Made by a program: the position numbers and the translations under genes. From positions 2,393,022 to 2,457,021 of the forward strand of contig JXTB01000001.1 of the NCBI GenBank assembly GCA_002914805.1: a DNA stretch of 64,000 bases, given 5' to 3'. This document shows positions 32,879-44,243 of the stretch, in pieces (position 1 is the first letter of the stretch; the number at the start of each line of letters is the position of its first letter). Under the pieces are notes generated by a model that saw only the letters and a program-made list of their open reading frames with translations, had not been told where the DNA came from and searched no databases. This DNA comes from Parasponia andersonii (Eukaryota > Streptophyta > Magnoliopsida > Rosales > Cannabaceae).

Positions 32879-34006
32879 ATGCCATTCAAAGCTCATGCTA
32901 ACAAGAGGTCAGGGAAGAATGTCATTGGAGAAGAAGATGAAAAGAGATCAAAATTAAGGTTTGGCACTCCTCTTTTCACTAATCCTAGAATTGTTGAAGA
33001 TTTCCAAAATAATTTTACTAAGAGAGCTTTAGTGAATGGAAGAAGTATGGATTGGATAGCCATGGAAAAATCAGTAGGTTGGAGACATATATTTCATAGG
33101 ATGGGATGGGATTCCTTTTCTAGTATTAATGGATTTACTTACCCTAGGTTAGTAAAAAGATTCTATGGTACTATGAACCTAAAGAGTGAAGTTCATGGAA
33201 TCACTTGTACGCTTAAAGCGAAGGTTATTGATATGAATGTGAGTGATCTTTGTGCTATTCTATAAATACCAAATGAAGGAGGTCGTCCAATTGATCTTAT
33301 GGGAGATTTTGATGAGGTGACAACTTTGAAAAATCTCACTAGGGATTGCAATTATTATCCAAATTATACCACAAATCATTTGAATGTTCATAGTAGACTC
33401 CTTCACCACTATATCACCTATAACATTCTTGCTCGTACTGACCATAGAGAGATAGTCCATACTCTTGATATTTTTCTGATTAACTCTATACTCATGGGGA
33501 AAGCTATAAATTTAGGATATATCCTTATGACCCAAATGAGGGAAGCTAGTTCTAAGAAGATGGTGTGTCTTTCTTATGGAATGGTGCTTACTCGAATTTT
33601 TGATCATTTTGAAACTCCTCTTCATAATGAGTCCGTCAAAGAAAAACCAATGTCTTCTTATGATAGAACTATGGTCGAGCGCATGCATTGGTTCTTTAAT
33701 GAGACCAACAGTACTTGGACATACAAGGGGCCCGAAAAGGCCGGTGATCGTAGTGTACCCATGGAGACTCATGATTATGGTGATAATGAGGAAGGTGACC
33801 CATCTACTACTTGTACTACTCCTCCTACGTTTAATCTTGAGCAAGCATTTCAACTTATGAATGCTCACTTAGACACTCTTATTGTGGACTTTAATGCATT
33901 CAAGGAAGATCATAGTAGGCAAATTCAAGCTCTTCAAGACTCTCAACAAACACAATTTGATCGCCTCTTTGTGCAACAACAAGAGATGTGGAACTATATG
34001 CGTTAA
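32879..34006 (+). pseudogene. Post-pol accessory ORF of the copia element
   Basis: A 375-codon reading frame on the sense strand in the position where SIRE-type elements carry an env-like ORF. It begins MPFKAHANKRSGKNVIGEED and continues with PRIVEDFQNNFTKRALVNGR and a globular block (YPRLVKRFYGTMNLKSEVHG; DMNVSDLCAIL; TTNHLNVHSRLLHHYITYN; LILMTQMREASSKKM-like). The block resembles the putative plant transposon protein domain (PF20167). The C-terminal third is polar and Gln-rich (QIQALQDSQQTQFDRLFVQQ). A single TAA at 33263-33265 interrupts an otherwise open frame. I see no signal peptide or convincing membrane segment, so the sequence does not support an envelope role. Confidence 0.75.
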
Positions 34007-34447
34007 GGACAAAATCTTCCTCCATCCTAGAGTCTTTCTCTTGCTTATTTACTTATGCTTTGCATGATTTTTTTTGTGTTAGTATGTTATTTTTGAACCT
34101 TTTGAACTCTATTTGTATGTCTTCTTATTATGGATGATAGAACCTTGTGTGAGACTTATATCTATCTTCGATTATGATCTATTATTCTCACTATGCTTAT
34201 GATATTTATGTATGGTATTTCAATTCTTGGTGCTTTCAATTCTTTTTGCTGATTACAAAGGGGGAGAAAATATTAATGATTTTCGTATGCATCTATTGAG
34301 TTAAAAAGAGGGGGATTCTTTTAATTTTCCTTGTATATGTTGAGGGGGAGTTTCTAAAAATAATGGTAAGGTCATATATGCTAGTTAAATTATATTTTTA
34401 TTTTTATCTCAAAAATCAATGTTTGTTATCATCAAAAAGGGGGAGAT
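34007..34447 (+). other. Reiterated polypurine tracts before the 3' LTR
   Basis: Purine runs around GGGGGA occur at about 34258 (AAAGGGGGAGAAAA), 34307 (AAAAGAGGGGGA), 34342 (GAGGGGGAG) and 34434 (AAAAAGGGGGAGA). The last directly precedes the LTR and is the expected primer for plus-strand synthesis. The others are extra copies. Confidence 0.75.
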
Positions 34448-35781
34448 TGTTAACTATGCGGCTTTAAATCTTATCTTATTTTGATAATAACAAATATGTG
34501 ATTTAATTACTAATAATTGGCTTGAGTTTGTAGTTACGAAGTTGGAAAAGAAATTGATAAAACTCAAGAAATGAAGTTCTCAACAATAGAGCATCATTGA
34601 TAAACCTTGAAGGAAGAAGATGAATGTGAAGAATCAAGATTCTAGGCTGTTAAAATTTATTTCCTAGTCTTGTACTTGATTTATTGCATTGCACAGAATA
34701 TTCTCTTTGATATGGCTCAAAAATCTTTCAAATGATTTTTCAAACGAATCTTCAAAGAATAGCTAAACTTTAAATCTATTGATTGTTTGAAAATAAATAT
34801 CTTTTCAAATCTAGCCCAAATATTCTTAAAATTACATTTTCTTAAAGTTAAAAATGTTTTAATAAAATGAAGTTTTAAAAATGACCAAATTAGTTCAAAG
34901 AAACAAAATACCCTTTGTTTCTGACTGATTTTGGTCGACCAAGCTTGGTCGACCAAAATGAAGGCCAAAAATAGCCGTTGGAGCTTAATTGGCATTCAGG
35001 TTTCCAACGGCTAGTTTTTTAGTTGACCAAAAATATTTCTGGTCGACCAAAATTCTGGCAGCAAGATACCAACAGTCGAAATGGTTAGTTTTTAAAGATG
35101 CCTTTAAATAGAGCCAAGTTTGATAACTTAAATAAATAGAATACGAACTTATATTGATACCCAATCAGTTTCTAAGTACAAAAACTCTCTTTTACTCAAC
35201 GATAGCTTTCAAATCTATTTGAACTATTCCTAGAGCATCATTTGTGCATTGTTCTCAAATCACCTAAGCTTATATTGTATTATTTCTTTGAAAGATGATT
35301 CTTTGAGTGAGTGTTCACTTGTATTTTCTTAAAAATATTATTGAGAGGTGAGGTTGGTATAGGAGTCATAAATAACCCATATAGGTAAGGTTGACACCGG
35401 ATTCTAAACAATCCGAAATTAGGCGTAATAGAGATGTTCTCAAGACTATTGTAAAGGCGTGGGTTTGCCTAAGAAGAAATCACTCTAGATTGTACAAGGG
35501 GTCGGTCATGCCTATAATTTTGATCTGATAGTGGAAAGTTCTAAGCAAGTTGTAGAGAGTCGGGGACGTAGTCGTGTTTGTCGAACCTCGTAAAAATAGC
35601 GTTTGCATCTCTCTATCCCTATCTCTTTAATTTATTTACTTTGGTATTGTGCTTATTTGTTCACTATTTTTACTTATCTTATTTATTATTTACTCAATCT
35701 TATTACTTTAATTAAAAAGTTTGAAAAGTATTAAAAATCCAATTCACCCCCCCTCTTGGGTTAGCTATTCTTGGGACAACA
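34448..35781 (+). repeat. Copia 3' LTR
   Basis: Starts TGTTAACTATG after the polypurine tract and ends GGGACAACA. It matches 26854-28210 throughout, with a small deletion near 34650 and scattered changes. The first 3 bases after the LTR start differ (GTTAAC versus GTTGAC). The GGTCGACC palindromes are conserved. Confidence 0.9.
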
Positions 35782-36880
35782 TAGTAGACTCGTAGAAAAA
35801 TTTAAATATAGAGATATAATTTTACATAAATTGAGAAATAGGATTAAAACTATAAAATGATCATAGTTCAAAATATATGTGAATTTTTTTATTAGCAATC
35901 AACCATTTTTACCTCTCATTCTAATTTTTATTTTTATTTTTTAAAAGTAAAGTTAAATAAAGTATTATAAAATATTTTCTCAGAAATTTTATTAGTGTTT
36001 AATAATTTTTTTATGTTAACTAGGGATAAACTTAAAAGTCACAATATTTTTATAATATTAGTCTATTTAGAAATCATTACACTTTTAAAAGTTGAAATAG
36101 TATTCTAGTAAGTCAAATCAAATTCCGCAAGAGATAAAGGTGTCAAATCGAGCCGGGCCAAATGGGCCGATCTGGCCCGTCAAAAATAATTTTATTTTAA
36201 TTTTTTGAAGTTTTTAAATAAATTTCAATACAAAATTTTTTTCTAATACTTATAAATACACATTTCCTTATACTTTTTTTTTTCATACTTTCAAATTTCA
36301 ATATAATTCTAAATAATTTTCTTAAAATTTTTGTTTTAAACTTTTTTTTCAACTACATACTTTTAGCTAATTTAATTAATTTTAAATTTTTATCAATAGG
36401 AAAAGAACATAATATATTATTACTTTTTCATAAATTTTAATTTCAAATTTCTAATATTTTTAACTATTTGTACAAATAATAATATTATTTTATTAGATTT
36501 TTTATTTTTTTTTCAAATTAGGCCTAGAACGGACCGGCTCATTTTGGACTCTACTATTAAATTTTTGAGTGGGTCAACTCAACCCACTTTGGGCAGGCCT
36601 GGTCCTCTAACAAGAAATTATTCTCTCTCTTATTATTAATCCCTACTTTCAAAAATTTTCCATCACAATTCCAAAGGTCATGACTAGGTCGGCCTTTTTT
36701 TTTATTATTTTTATTTTCAAACAAAAAAAGATGATAATGTTTTTTATTTCAATTTTAAATTGAAAAAAATAAAACATGTTTAGTAAATAGCAAGTATTCT
36801 CTTTTGTTTGAAGAAAAAAGAAAAATAAGAAAATATTAATATTTGATAACCTCGCTTAAATAATTGTGCTAAAATGGAGA
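35782..36880. other. AT-rich stretch with a possible small transposon
   Basis: No gene recognised. GC-rich edges (GAGCCGGGCCAAATGGGCCG near 36152; CGGACCGGCTCATTTTGG near 36531; GGGTCAACTCAACCC near 36572) enclose AT-rich sequence, the look of an hAT-type non-autonomous element. The ends are not clear enough to define one. Confidence 0.4.
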
Positions 36881-36889
36881 ATATGGATA

Positions 36890-37100
36890 AATAAAGAGAT
36901 GAGAGAGAAACCGATACAGAGAGTGATAAAAGAGATAAAGTAGAAAAATTGAGAGAGGAGATAAAACTAATAAGAGAGAGGGAAAAGAGAAGAAGAGGTG
37001 AGAATTGAGATAGTGAAAATAGTCACGAGGAGGGAGTGTGAGATAGAGAGGAAGAGAGGGAAAGATAGAATATGAAGAGAGACATAAGAAGGTCAAACAA
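36890..37100 (+). repeat. Polypurine (GAGA) tract
   Basis: About 210 bp of mostly purine on the plus strand, made of irregular GAGAGA, GAAGAG and GGAGAG units. It is not a simple microsatellite. A second such zone lies at 37480-37650. Asymmetry of this length can form triple-stranded DNA in principle; any role is unknown. Confidence 0.7.
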
Positions 37101-38493
37101 TAGGGATTGGCAATGAAGATAGGAGGAAGGCTGCAGGAGTGACAAATTGCGTCATGTCGACCCAATTAAATCGCATTATATTCAAGTAACCTACGTCTCA
37201 CCTGATTTATAAGAACATCATTCAGATCAATGTGTTGAAACATATGTAAACAATAGAATTATTAGTTTACTTAATTTTTTTTTCAATTAAGCTTCACTTT
37301 ATTAGGACAAGTTAGCTTATCAGTTTTATATTTTTCATTTTATTTATGAGAAACTCATTTTAAAAGATCTTTTTTTAAATGACTAATTAATATATATTAA
37401 CTAAACAATTACTTCATCGAGTTAATTTTGTGTCATATTCAACTAAACATGCGGATTTTTTCAAACAACCATAACCTAGAGAGAACGAAAAAAATGAAGA
37501 AAGATATAAGGGAGACATCGGCATAAAAAGAAATAGAGAGAAGAAAGACAGAGATAAAAAAGAGAGAGTGCCATTGAGGTGAGAGCAAGTGGCCGGAAAA
37601 AGAAAGCGTGGATGAGTAAGAAATAAAAGAAATATAGAGGAAGTGAAGAAAAGGGTCTAAGATTTGTTTGAAACCATATTTTTAAAAAATATTATTTAAA
37701 CAAAAAATTTTAAAAGCACAAAATCTAGTTTTTACATTTAAAAAAGAAAAACACCTTTACCAATAATGCTTTCCAAAAATAGTGTCGCTCTAATTAAAAG
37801 AAACAATACGTTTTTTTTTTTCTTTTTTAATTAGCACCCAACATCCCCCGTGCTGTTCATTCGTTTATTATTTTGATTTAAAAATTTAATACATGACAAA
37901 ATAGCTAAATTGAGAGATACCACCATAACACGAAAAATGATATACAGCGACAATTTAACCCATCAAAGTGTTTTCTGAAGTACCTCAAGAAAATTATAGC
38001 TTAAAAGAGTACCTCTTTAATCAGAAATTCACTAACTGAAAATATACAGATAAATTATGCCTTGGGTAAAAGAGTGCAACGTAGAACCTGCAATTCCTAT
38101 AATTTGCGATCTAATCATATTATATTATCCAGTTAACTTTAAAAGGTAGTAATAAATTTCCGCCCTCAAACAATGAACTACGTTGTTAGTCAAATCTGCA
38201 AATTCGTCATCCTAAATCCTAATAACGTCCTTACAAGTGAAAAGTGATGAGCATATTTGAATTACAATATGTAAAGCTGTCATCACAACTGAACAAAGGT
38301 ATTAGTAATGTTAATGTGCCGATTGAGGTAGCAACTCAAATCCAAAAACCCAAACATTTTCCCCCACATTGAAGCAGTTGGGGTTGCTGTATTAAGTGAA
38401 AGCTTTAAGAGTCGTGTGTATCCCTTTCTTCATTGTGTCCTATTACCAATCAAACTCTAAGAATCCTGTGCTAAAAATCAATCCCTCTCTGGA
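37101..38493. other. Non-coding stretch downstream of the KDEL receptor gene
   Basis: Contains the second purine-rich zone (37480-37650) and otherwise AT-rich sequence. The part nearest 38493, about 38200-38493, has more balanced composition and should include the 3' UTR of the minus-strand gene. No other gene seen. Confidence 0.5.
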
Positions 38494-41396
38494 TCAGGCT
38501 GGGAGTTGAAGCTTTGCATTGTTTTTCCAGCTGCAAAATGAACAACTCATGTCGATACGACGTGAAAAACTGCAAGTGAGAATTGTTAACAACAAGGTGG
38601 AGATATTACCTTATAAAATAGTAGTAGAAGAAATCAGCATACAAAGCAGTCTGAACCAGACCAGAGATGCAAGCTACAAAATTATTTAGAAGTGTGTCAG
38701 ATAATTACGAAGCCAGCAGTAGGACCAAAAGGTGGGATAGTACACTCTTCTCAATAGTATTAATCTACCTATCCATCGACTGAAGTGTGCCTCCGTGAAA
38801 TAGCGATAGATCCAGTTAAGGATGTAGAATCCACGATAGGCTCTGCAGAATAGAAACAAATATTATATGTATGTGGACCTAGAGTTCATTTTGCAAACAA
38901 GTACATCGTAGATTTCGCTTAACACTTGATTTGTGTACAAGATATCAATCACAGTTAGAATAATCATAGCAATATGCTACATGACTATGTAAAAAAATAA
39001 TAAGAAAAACAAAGAATCCTCTCCATGCTACCAAGAAGATAGTGGCAGTAGGACTATAGCACATTGTAGTAACATACCAAAATTATGTCATCTTACGCAG
39101 TTCATATTCTTGTTGGTGTAACCTATACTAGTGTCAAGTGAACAAAAGATGTTGTTTTCTTATACTATTTAACAATCTAAGTTTAAGACTCCATAGAAAA
39201 TAGCCAAGTCTATTTTGATTATCTATAAAATAATAAATCCAATTCGTTCAGTTTACTTTCATAGAACATTGAGCATTTGCAACTAAGAACTTTCAAAGTA
39301 GAGCTTGCTTCTAGGACATATGCAAGTATTGATGACAAAAATTGATACTATTACATACAAGGACAGGTACCAAGACACAAAGACAACTAAATTCAATGAC
39401 AGTGTGACCATTTTAAATCCAAGATCTTTAAAGATCCATTCACCAAGAATGCACAAAGAAGATAAATAAATATTTAAACAAGTTAACTACAGTATTAAGA
39501 ACACTTTCAAGAATCAAGAGTAATTAAATTACAGTGAGGAAGAAAAAGAAAGGATATTTACCCCAGAAAGAACACATATTGTCCTGTCAAATTGTCCACA
39601 TTCCCACTCCGTTGTAACAAAACCAGCTGGGGAAGAATTGCAGCTGCCTCCAAGTATATTGAAAATGCCCAGAAGACCTGAAACAGACTTTTAACCAAAT
39701 TAGAAGCGCATAATACTGCAGCACGCCATTTTGTGCAAAGAAAGCTTAGGGAACAGCTAGATTATAAAAGGTTTGATACTGATGTTGGGGAATAATAAAT
39801 TAACAAGTATGCATAACGAAGAGGTCCTATTGCGAAATCATTGTTCTCTTCTATATCCTCGATGCTTTGATTAATAGGAGAAAACAAGCTCGAGCTAATA
39901 CGAAGTTAGCATCTGCTTTCCCCAAGGGTGGCAATTCTATTGCTGTTTGATCTCAAATAAGACAAATAGGAAGATGCTTTTAACTCAAAAGCCACACAAG
40001 CAAACCTAACATAGCCAACTCAACACGAACTTTAGCTAGGATAACACTGATTTAAATACAATAGAAGCACAAAACAGAACAGAGTTTGACATAGTCAATA
40101 GGGAATTAATTAAGATATAAATAAGAAACAACAATATTAGATGTTAAGTTTGGATAAAGTAGCTAACAAGATGACTATTAATGCTAATTAGCTTCATCGC
40201 AGAGTCCATTAGTTGCACTAATTCTTGCCACCACCACCAATGCCTCCTCCTCCTCCTCCTCCACCACCACCACCACCTCCACCAAACCCTCTGCCTATGC
40301 CATCGCCAAAACCTCCTCCGATTCCTCTACGACTGCCTTTCCCACAGCACAACAATCTCTTATGCAACCCATCATTCCAGCAGAGATTAAGGTCATATTT
40401 GCTAATCTAAAATGGACCAAGGGAATGGAAATAAGGGAAGTATTCCATTTTCCCATTCATTCATGCGTTTATTAGCACATTTTGGTACACAGGTTTTGGG
40501 CAAACTTTCACATAAATAGTGATTCCTTCCCCATTAGCCTCCGGAGCCTTTCCCTTTTACAATTCTTTTTCGTTACAGATTAGTAAACGTGATCAATGAC
40601 TCTTCATTCTCACTAAAAGGAAATCAAGTTTACAATATAATTAAAGAAGTGTTATGGTCGAAAACTAAAGTTAAAAGAGAGAAACCTCTTGAAATGTGAA
40701 CTTCTCATGCAGAATAAGCGCCAAAACAAAGCATCCGGCAACAAGGAAATGATGGCGAAAGGTATCGAGATCTTTGTCGTAGGTGCGCTTCACCATTGGG
40801 TGCACCCGCATGCACCAGACGATAGCCACAGAGCTGCCAATGAATACCAGCTTCATCACAGTGTTATAGACGGAGATGAAGTCCGTAAACAGATCCAAAT
40901 AGCGAGTCAGAAACACGAGCGCGTACAGCTCCTGAGTCTTTAGCGAAATCCCTTTATAATTTACAAACCAAAAAAAAAAAAAAACAACAAAACAAAGGCA
41001 TTAGTTACTAGTTCTGCCTGTCCGTTTGTTTGACGAGAAAACTCAAGAAATGCCCCTGAAATTTTTATCACAATTTAGCTAAATGCCAAACCCTAATAAG
41101 GTGAGAAAAAGTCTAGCAAAATAAGAATTGGTCAGTAGAAAAAAGTTGGGAAAATGTGCGAAGCCTAACTAGAAAAAAGCAACAAATTCAGAGAAATCCC
41201 AATGGTGTAAGTGGGCATTAGCAAGTGAAAATGGAATTTAATTTTCTAAGGGAAAGAAAGAAAGAAAGAAAGAAAGAAAGGAGGGTTAGAGAATAGGTTG
41301 CTTACCGGAGCATGATTTGGTAGCGTAGATTTTGAGGAGAAGAACCAGAATACTGATCAAGTGGGTCATGTCCCCGGCGAACCTGAAGATGTTCAT
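38494..41396 (-). CDS. ERD2: ER lumen protein-retaining (KDEL) receptor, six exons
   Basis: The seven-helix receptor that binds C-terminal KDEL/HDEL signals of escaped ER proteins in the Golgi and returns them to the ER in COPI vesicles. Six minus-strand exons with GT-AG introns give exactly 648 nt: 41396-41306, 40951-40686, 39677-39562, 38842-38769, 38673-38610 and 38530-38494. The product is 215 residues, the family length. It starts MNIFRFAGDMTHLISILVLL, contains TRYLDLFTDFISVYNTVMKL and ends WKNNAKLQLPA. Residues known to contact the ligand are present: Arg5, Arg47, Tyr48 and Asp50, plus Tyr160, Arg161, Trp168 and Arg171 (animal numbering minus 2). The start is the family's MNIFR. The leader is CT-rich. 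There are no stops or frameshifts; this is the only intact gene in the window. Confidence 0.95.
40215..40345. repeat. CCT/CAC triplet-repeat tract in KDEL receptor intron 2
   Basis: Within intron 2 (39678-40685) is a CCTCCTCC...CACCACC run with less regular CC(A/T)-rich flanks. The plus strand reads a Pro-rich frame of 61 codons from 40225 (MPPPPMPPPPPP, then NPLPMPSPKPPPIPLR). The minus strand reads a Gly-rich frame (GGGFGDGIGRGFGGGG). The non-repetitive flanks keep the Pro or Gly pattern, so it may be a captured fragment of a Pro-rich or Gly-rich protein gene. Confidence 0.6.
41257..41283. repeat. AAAG microsatellite in intron 1
   Basis: About six GAAA units in a row just downstream (minus strand) of the first exon's donor site. 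Confidence 0.85.
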
Positions 41397-41437
41397 GCTG
41401 CTGGTCTATACTACCACTAGTATTACTCAAGTTTTTT

Positions 41438-41439
<2 letters not shown>

Positions 41440-41466
<27 letters not shown>
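41440..41466 (-). repeat. CT/GA microsatellite in the KDEL receptor leader
   Basis: A GA run on the plus strand (CT on the coding strand), about 45-70 bp upstream of the start codon. CT tracts in this position are common in plant 5' UTRs and may affect transcription start or translation. Confidence 0.8.
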
Positions 41467-41470
<4 letters not shown>

Positions 41471-41517
41471 ATTTCTAGAGAAAGGAGAAGAAGGGAATTT
41501 CAACGGTGTTTGGCTCT

Positions 41518-41568
41518 CCGGGTTTCGGTTTCGGTTTCGGTTTTGGTTTTGGTTTTGGGTTTCGGGAA
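41518..41568. repeat. GGTTTC/GGTTTT hexamer repeat upstream of the KDEL receptor
   Basis: Seven to eight hexamers, GGTTTC x3 and then GGTTTT x3 with GGGTTTCGGG, about 120-170 bp upstream of the start codon. It resembles degenerate telomere-type sequence only loosely and is best called a microsatellite in the promoter region. Confidence 0.8.
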
Positions 41569-44243
41569 TGGTTGTGAAAGAAGGGAAGGAGAGATGACGT
41601 GGCAGCTGAAAGAAAACGGTCTTTGCTTCCGCTATGGAGTTTGTTTTTTTCTCTGGATTTCTCTAAGAAGTAATAAGTTTCTCTTCTCAAACTGCCCGAC
41701 TAGCCTCCACAAGGCACTCGGCTACTGCGACGTGTCCACACGACGTGAGGTTTTATTTTTTTATTTTCTTTTAAAGCCAGAAGTGGTAAATACTTATTTT
41801 CTTCTTTTTTTTTTTTTTTTTTTGGTCTTCGATCGATCTTAACGTCGGACGTTAATTTTATTATCCAGTTTAATATTTTAATAATTAGAAATAATTTAGT
41901 TCTTGAATAGTTTAAAATCTAATATTAATTTTTTTCGATGAAAAACACATATAATGAGCATATTGTAGTATCTAAAAATATATTTAAAAGTAAAAAAAAA
42001 AAACTGAAATAAAAAATTTAGAAAGAAGAAATAATATATTATTTGCATTTCTATGATTCTTAGAGTTACAAATTTTGATATTTTTTTTACTGTGATTGTT
42101 CATTTTTATGTTTAAAATTCTCTAATTATGTTCATGTACACTTTCATTGTGATTGTTCATTTTTATGTTTAAAATTCTCTAATTATGTTCATGTACACTT
42201 TCATATGCGACTGCATGCTCCTCATTTATATTTTTTGTTAAAAATTTAACAATAGATTACAATTTCGATAGTCTAAAAACTAAATTATTTCAAATCAAAA
42301 ATTCAAAGACTTAATTACCACAGTTAAAACTTTGAAACTAAATTATCACAAATTTGGATAGTTCAAGAACCATTTGTGCCATTAATCCTTTTAAAATTGA
42401 CTACATAAAACATGTCAATAATTATTCTAGTTTTCCCCCCTTCAATTGAAATTTTTTTTTTTCAATTTCATATTTAAAACTACTACTTAAATATTTCTTT
42501 TCACATTTTTGTTCTTTATTTTAAAAAAGCAAAGTAACAAATGCAAGATATTATGGAGGGCAAACATGTACTATTTTCAAAGAGACATTATAAATTCACA
42601 CTAATTGATGTAGCATCCATTTCAATCATTCTAAATAGTACAGTCCCACTTTAAGCTGAAATAGTAGTAAAACTAAATATCATATCTTTAGTATAAGATT
42701 TGAATGTTTCTAATATTATTTTAAAAAGACAAAATACCCTACAACCCTATCACTTTATCCTCACATCTAAAATTTCATTTATATACCCTAATATATATAT
42801 ATATATATGGTGTTAATTTATCTCAATTTTCACTAATATTGTTTTACTTTGTCCATTTAGCAGATGATGTTAAAAGAAAATTTCATTTTATCCACCGAAT
42901 ACTAAGACCCACGAAATAAGATGGAACAAATGAGATAAAATTATTATGTTTTCAAATTTGCATAGAAATTCAAAAAAAATAATACAACTAAAATTGAGAA
43001 TTATTAATAATTTTTCAACAATCTCATTTGCATAAAACTCGTATTTAGTTCAAATGATATTATTCAGTGAAAAAATCATAAGCTTTCCTCGTCTATACTA
43101 CTCACGGGCCTTTAGTGGGGCAATTTGGGCACTATATTTATAAAAATTTGGGCAAAATAAAACTATATTTGTGAAATTGAGGTAAAATAACACTACATTT
43201 GTCCTTAGAAAAAAAAAAAAAAAAGGAAGAGACACGGGCTAAAGTTCAAATGTGAAAAGGGTAAACAACTACTATTGGCAAAAATCGCGGGGTTGAAGGG
43301 TACTTTTTCCCTTCGAAAATTTTCAACCTTTCTCTTCAGATATTTGCTTTCACAACTAGGGAATGGTGATTTTTGATCATTGAAAAGTGACGACAAAAAA
43401 GTTAAAAGCCGGGTGCAGCAAATTCGTCTTTCAAGAATAAATGGTCTCATTAATACGTCAATTTTCAAGAGTAAATGGTCTCATTAATCCCTGATATATT
43501 ACTTGTTTTGCACATTGGTTTCAAACCTTTAATTTTCGCATTGAGATACCTGATTATTTTATTGAATTGCCTTGCCTTTTACAGACAAAATTCTGTTTGG
43601 GTCGTGAGACTGTGTGAATGGAAAAAACTGTGATACATTCATTACTTCTTAATGTTTTACCTATTTCGCAATTTTTGTCCTGATGGTGACACCCTATCAG
43701 TAGTGATAGAGCCAAGATTGTTATTCAGGGGCATGACTTAAAATATTTGTACAAATTAAAACATAGAAAATACAAAATAGTACCTTTCTTTTCTCTAGAA
43801 ATAATAATATTAAATAATATAATTCTTTTGTCCAAATCAGCTGCATTTAGTATGATTTTCTTTTAATGCTTTTGATTTTTGCACATCTTGGTATATACAG
43901 AATGAGTTTCAAGGAAAAAGAAATTTCGATTTTGTTCTTTCCATATAAAAGCGTCTCACATATTTTCATGTTGTGCTGTAATTTCTTATTTATATGATTG
44001 AAGATTTGTAGGAGACGGTTTGAAATTGCAGGATACACTTTTGAGGAAATGGTGTTTATTCATTTCTGATTTTTTTTTTTTATTTCTAGGCACTACTGTT
44101 ACAACAACATAGACTAAAAAGGAAAGAATTGATATTGGCACATTTATTTTTGTGAGATGGTATATCATATATTCCTGATTATTAATTGATGTGAGAATGA
44201 TATTCTCAATGATGATATTCTCAATGACTTAAATGCAGGATTT
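41569..44243. other. Promoter-side and AT-rich intergenic stretch
   Basis: The first few hundred bases should hold the KDEL receptor promoter (minus strand). Beyond about 41800 the DNA is AT-rich with homopolymer runs and an AT dinucleotide run near 42792. A 57-bp tandem duplication is listed separately. I see no gene. Confidence 0.5.
42091..42204. repeat. 57-bp perfect tandem duplication
   Basis: Two head-to-tail copies starting near 42091 and 42148, each containing GATTGTTCATTTTTATG and TTATGTTCATGTACAC. The copies are identical or nearly so, which implies a recent event in non-coding DNA. Confidence 0.85.

Larger units (their letters stand above)
26854..35781 (+). mobile_element. Ty1/copia LTR retrotransposon with post-pol ORF
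   Basis: An 8,928-bp element with LTRs of 1,357 and 1,334 bp, a primer-binding site, gag, protease, integrase, reverse transcriptase, RNase H, an extra sense ORF and repeated polypurine tracts. Integrase lies before reverse transcriptase, which defines copia. The flanking pentamers are GAGTA (left) and TAGTA (right), a target duplication with one change. Long LTRs, the extra ORF and several GGGGGA tracts suggest the SIRE (Maximus) group. Stops and active-site changes show it is defective. Confidence 0.92.

Noticed and set aside
36869-37165. A 98-codon minus-strand frame (Ser/Leu/Phe-rich).
   Set aside because: It is the translation of the polypurine tract's pyrimidine strand.
41518-41568. 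Possible interstitial telomere repeat.
   Set aside because: Units are GGTTTC/GGTTTT, not the plant heptamer TTTAGGG.
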